Below, in pieces: positions 61,171 to 64,000 of a DNA stretch of 64,000 nucleotides. The DNA lies in contig NC_134932.1 of assembly GCF_051020765.1 (NCBI RefSeq), positions 7,502,001 through 7,566,000 on the forward strand, in the 5' to 3' direction. The stretch is from Lasioglossum baleicum (Eukaryota; Arthropoda; Insecta; Hymenoptera; Halictidae). Position numbers and translations under genes: made by a program. The notes below the pieces were generated by a model. It made no database searches. It had not been told where the DNA came from and was given only the letters and a program-made list of their open reading frames with translations. Positions within the stretch are counted from its first letter, which is position 1. Each line of letters opens with the position of its first letter.

Positions 61171-61420
61171 TGACCAACCTCCGAATGAGGGTTATACGGC
61201 TGTGTATTGTTCTTTTTATAATTAATTAATGATATGGGAATCGTATAATCAGGTAAATTCGTATTCGAACAGGAAGGCTGTTTAAGTAATTTAAAGAACC
61301 TTATATTGTCCAACCTCTACATGAGGTTTATACAGCTGTGTATCGTTCATTTATAATTAATTAATCATAGAGGAATCATATAATCAGGTAAATTCGTATT
61401 CGAACAGGAAAGCTGTTTAA
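61171..61420. repeat. Tandem duplication of about 115 bp
   Basis: Two direct copies, at about 61171-61284 and 61308-61420. They share CCAACCTC, GTTTATAC/GTTATAC, ATAATTAATTAAT, TATAATCAGGTAAATTCGTA and TTCGAACAGGAA, then GCTGTTTAA. They differ at scattered positions, so the duplication is not recent. Confidence 0.8.
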
Positions 61421-64000
61421 CCCCTTGACGTATCATTTTCTTTACAATTACAGTGATTGAAACGTCTTTATCTCCAAAAATGTCGTAGAAGAGAAAAGAA
61501 AACGTATATTTTCGTATGGTTACATTTATTTTAATGCTTAAATATTGATTGCAAACTAATAAAATTGTATTTCATTTAAAAAGAAAGGCGTGACGTTCAT
61601 ATTTGTTAGACTTTGTTTAAAATCTTGATGACTTAAAATACGGCAAGGGATTAAGTGACTCGAAGAGTCTTTCTAATTTCAGTTTATAATACATCATGGA
61701 GATTGTCTAAACATCTGCTCTTCTAATAAGAGCAACACTGTATAACGAACAATGAAATTTTTCGAAGGCCTTCCTCCCGCATTATGGCAGAATCAATGAA
61801 ATGAGAAATAATTGATTACAAGGATAGCGAGTACTGTCGTTACCGCGTAAGCCGTTTATCGCGTCACTGTTGGTAAGAACAATACGGGGAATCGTAATCG
61901 GGGATAATCCTGGTCGTAAAACAATCTTCAGCAGGTTTACCGCATCACAAGGTATCTTGCGCGAGGCAGCATCGTTCAGGATCGAAACATTAATAAATAA
62001 GGGGATAAAGGGACGGTTCGCGATTCCCGTAATCGAGCGACGGCCGGAACTTTTAAGAGGTTTCGTCAATTCGCTGGAAGTTTCGCAGTCGACGATAGTT
62101 GTCACGTCCGAGGAGTAACTTCCGCAGTTCCCGCTACTTTCCCGGATTCGAAGGGGTGTATCTCAGGGAGGAAGCGAAGCGCGCGAATGTTCTTTCGGCT
62201 AAGGGACACCGTTCTTCCCGCGGCGCGGCGGAGTCGATGGGAAGTTTATAATTTGGCCGGGCGTCGCGCGTTCGAGTGACTTAAACCCGGCAGAGGACTT
62301 GGACCGAGAAGCGTCCCGACGCCCGACGTCGCTCTCGGTCCTGCGGTTTTCGAGCGAACTTCTCTCCTCTGACTGGGAACGATCGATACGAATCGCCGGC
62401 TAACGTTAAATTTTCCTTCCGTTTTGGCTCGACGACCTCTTGTGGTTTGGGAGGAGGACCATCCAGAGATAGTTCCCGGTGCCAACCCCGGGAGGAATCT
62501 TCGCCGAGTTTAGGTCAATGTTTTCTTGAGTTAGCCCCGGGATCGGTGCGCGCCACCGATTGCCCTCTCAAACTTCGCGGAGACCGGCCAGCGAGCGAGC
62601 GAGCGAGCGCGCGCGCGCTTGTAAAATTTTATTCGGACGTAACACGCTCTAAACTCCCGGACGCTTTATACCCGGCCATCGGCGACTTTATACCCACCTT
62701 TTTAATCCGCCGTTGATAGGGTTTCTTCTGTTATCCACGGATCGAGTATTAACCGAATGAAATACGTCGATCCGATCGGATAACCTGCCCGGCGAACGTA
62801 TCGGCTTGCGCGCAAAACTTTCCAGCTGTTTTCTGTTCTTTGGCTCGAAGTAATTCTGCACCGACGGGAAAATCACTTTTCGGAGCATATTCGGTTCCAC
62901 GTTCTTTTTAAGTTCGTGTTCAATAAACTTTTTATGCACACAGCTCCGCAGTCTACTATTATTCATTAATATCCAACGTTATCCTTATCATTTGCTATAG
63001 CCTATGTCGCATTGCTCGGCTTTAGTACAGAAGTTTCCGACTGTAAAACGTTGATGCTACATAAAATTTGTTATAGACTGCGAGGAAGATGAAATTTTAA
63101 GCGAACTGTTCAGTGTTTCTCACATTGTAGAGTGTTTCCTGCACACGTACAGATGGGGGCGCTTATTTTTCGATCTTGCGTGATATAATAGCAGAATTTC
63201 CGGCCGTTCCCCGTTTCGAAGACCTTAATTTATCGCCGATCAAGAAACGAAAAATCGCGGATGAATCAGACCGGCACGATGTTCTATCATAGAAATTTCC
63301 AATACGCCGGTGCCCGTGCTGGCTCTCCCTCTTCCGGTTAGTTAAACGTGTACGGGCTGGCCTGTTTGAGAAAACAACGGTTGCGAAAGGGGAAGAGGCA
63401 CGTTTCCATTTTATTTTCCGCCATATCGTTCCACTACTCCCGAGGAAGGAAGATCCGCGCTGAACGGGCATCGCGAGGGGTGGGCGAAACGAAGGGTTGG
63501 CTTAGGGACACCCCAATACTTGGAAGTTAATTGAATGCAGAATAAACAAGTCTAGCGATGTTGTCAATAACTTGCCAGACGCGCAACCCCTTAATTAAAA
63601 AGTTCCTGCGAGACCGGAGACATTGTTCTCTCGAAATCGAATCAATCCACTTTTCTGTGAAATTAGATACGCAAACTTGCTCGCGCGCAGTTATCAGATT
63701 TATCCTCGCTATTTATTTATCCACGGATCCAACCCTCCAGATCATCCCGCGAGTTCCAACGATGCGAATGATAGTCGAAACTTCCAAACTGGACAACTAT
63801 TCCGCCGTAAACTCCGCGCGATTCGTTATACTCTCGACTATGGTCCGCGCGTAACAAATGGCGGTCGCAACCGTAGCCATACTGCTCCCAAAATAATTAA
63901 CTATTGTTCACGTTTCTAATTTTAAAGTGACCAACATATTCGAAACATTAATTATTACCTGCAATACGAAGTTAGAGACTAATCGTTTTATGAGTAAGGT
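61421..64000. other. Non-coding DNA to the window end
   Basis: AT-rich until about 61800, then CpG-rich. A GCGA/GCGC simple tract occurs at about 62588-62618. A decayed copy of the GATCCGCAGTCTA terminus lies near 62930-62957. No coding exon, RNA gene or clear promoter is supported. Confidence 0.4.

Noticed and set aside
1..64000. CRISPR arrays, rRNA genes, bacterial operons
   Set aside because: No regularly spaced repeats, rRNA sequence or Shine-Dalgarno-led gene clusters; the DNA is plainly eukaryotic, with spliced genes.

Overview
This window looks like nuclear DNA of an insect, most probably a hymenopteran and perhaps an ant. The evidence is GT-AG introns of mostly 70-150 bp, AT-rich gene flanks, CpG-rich intergenic DNA, and insect-type proteins (a B-type lamin, Su(f), TMEM59, cystathionine gamma-lyase). 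The mobile elements are also typical of insects: a Transib DNA transposon, hAT-type and TA-flanked MITEs, and decayed mariner copies. The species assignment is inference. All exon joins were read by eye from splice sites and reading frame.

Layout. 1-234 (+) is the 3' end of an unidentified gene. 1137-2642 (+) is an SLC35E2-type nucleotide-sugar/triose-phosphate transporter. 3509-5210 (-) is cystathionine gamma-lyase, with a probable non-coding first exon near 5662-5770 and a MITE in its 5' intron. 6850-9002 (+) is TMEM59, with a hAT-like MITE in an intron. 9003-11959 is AT-rich and holds two MITEs. 11960-14280 (-) encodes a nuclear protein with winged-helix, AT-hook-like, tandem PHD and SAM regions. 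14281-17463 is a GC- and CT-rich promoter region. 17464-23022 (-) is a large Ser/Asn-rich protein I cannot name. It is divergent from lamin (+, 24284-30457), which ends in a CaaX box carried on its own tiny exon.

31000-36390 is repeat territory. It holds a complete, apparently intact Transib element (32378-35413) with a three-exon RAG1-like transposase, RSS-like termini and a perfect GC-rich 5-bp target duplication. The element sits at the centre of an older inverted repeat. 36398-41065 (+) is su(f)/CstF-77 with 13 coding exons, including one GC-AG intron. Its unusually long intron 3 lies where vertebrate CSTF3 has a regulatory intronic poly(A) site.

41066-64000 is about 23 kb without a gene I can support. 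It carries a LINE 3' end, two mariner remnants (one inside a palindrome), a pair of related TA-flanked elements in opposite orientation, a solitary Transib-like end, microsatellites and a tandem duplication. It could be a large intron or the regulatory domain of a gene outside the window.

The genes are ordinary housekeeping neighbours (transport, sulphur amino acid metabolism, membrane trafficking, chromatin, nuclear lamina, mRNA 3'-end formation) and do not form a pathway. The most notable item is the Transib element. Its transposase keeps the DDE residues and zinc ligands that align with RAG1, and both ends read as heptamer, 23-bp spacer, A-rich nonamer.
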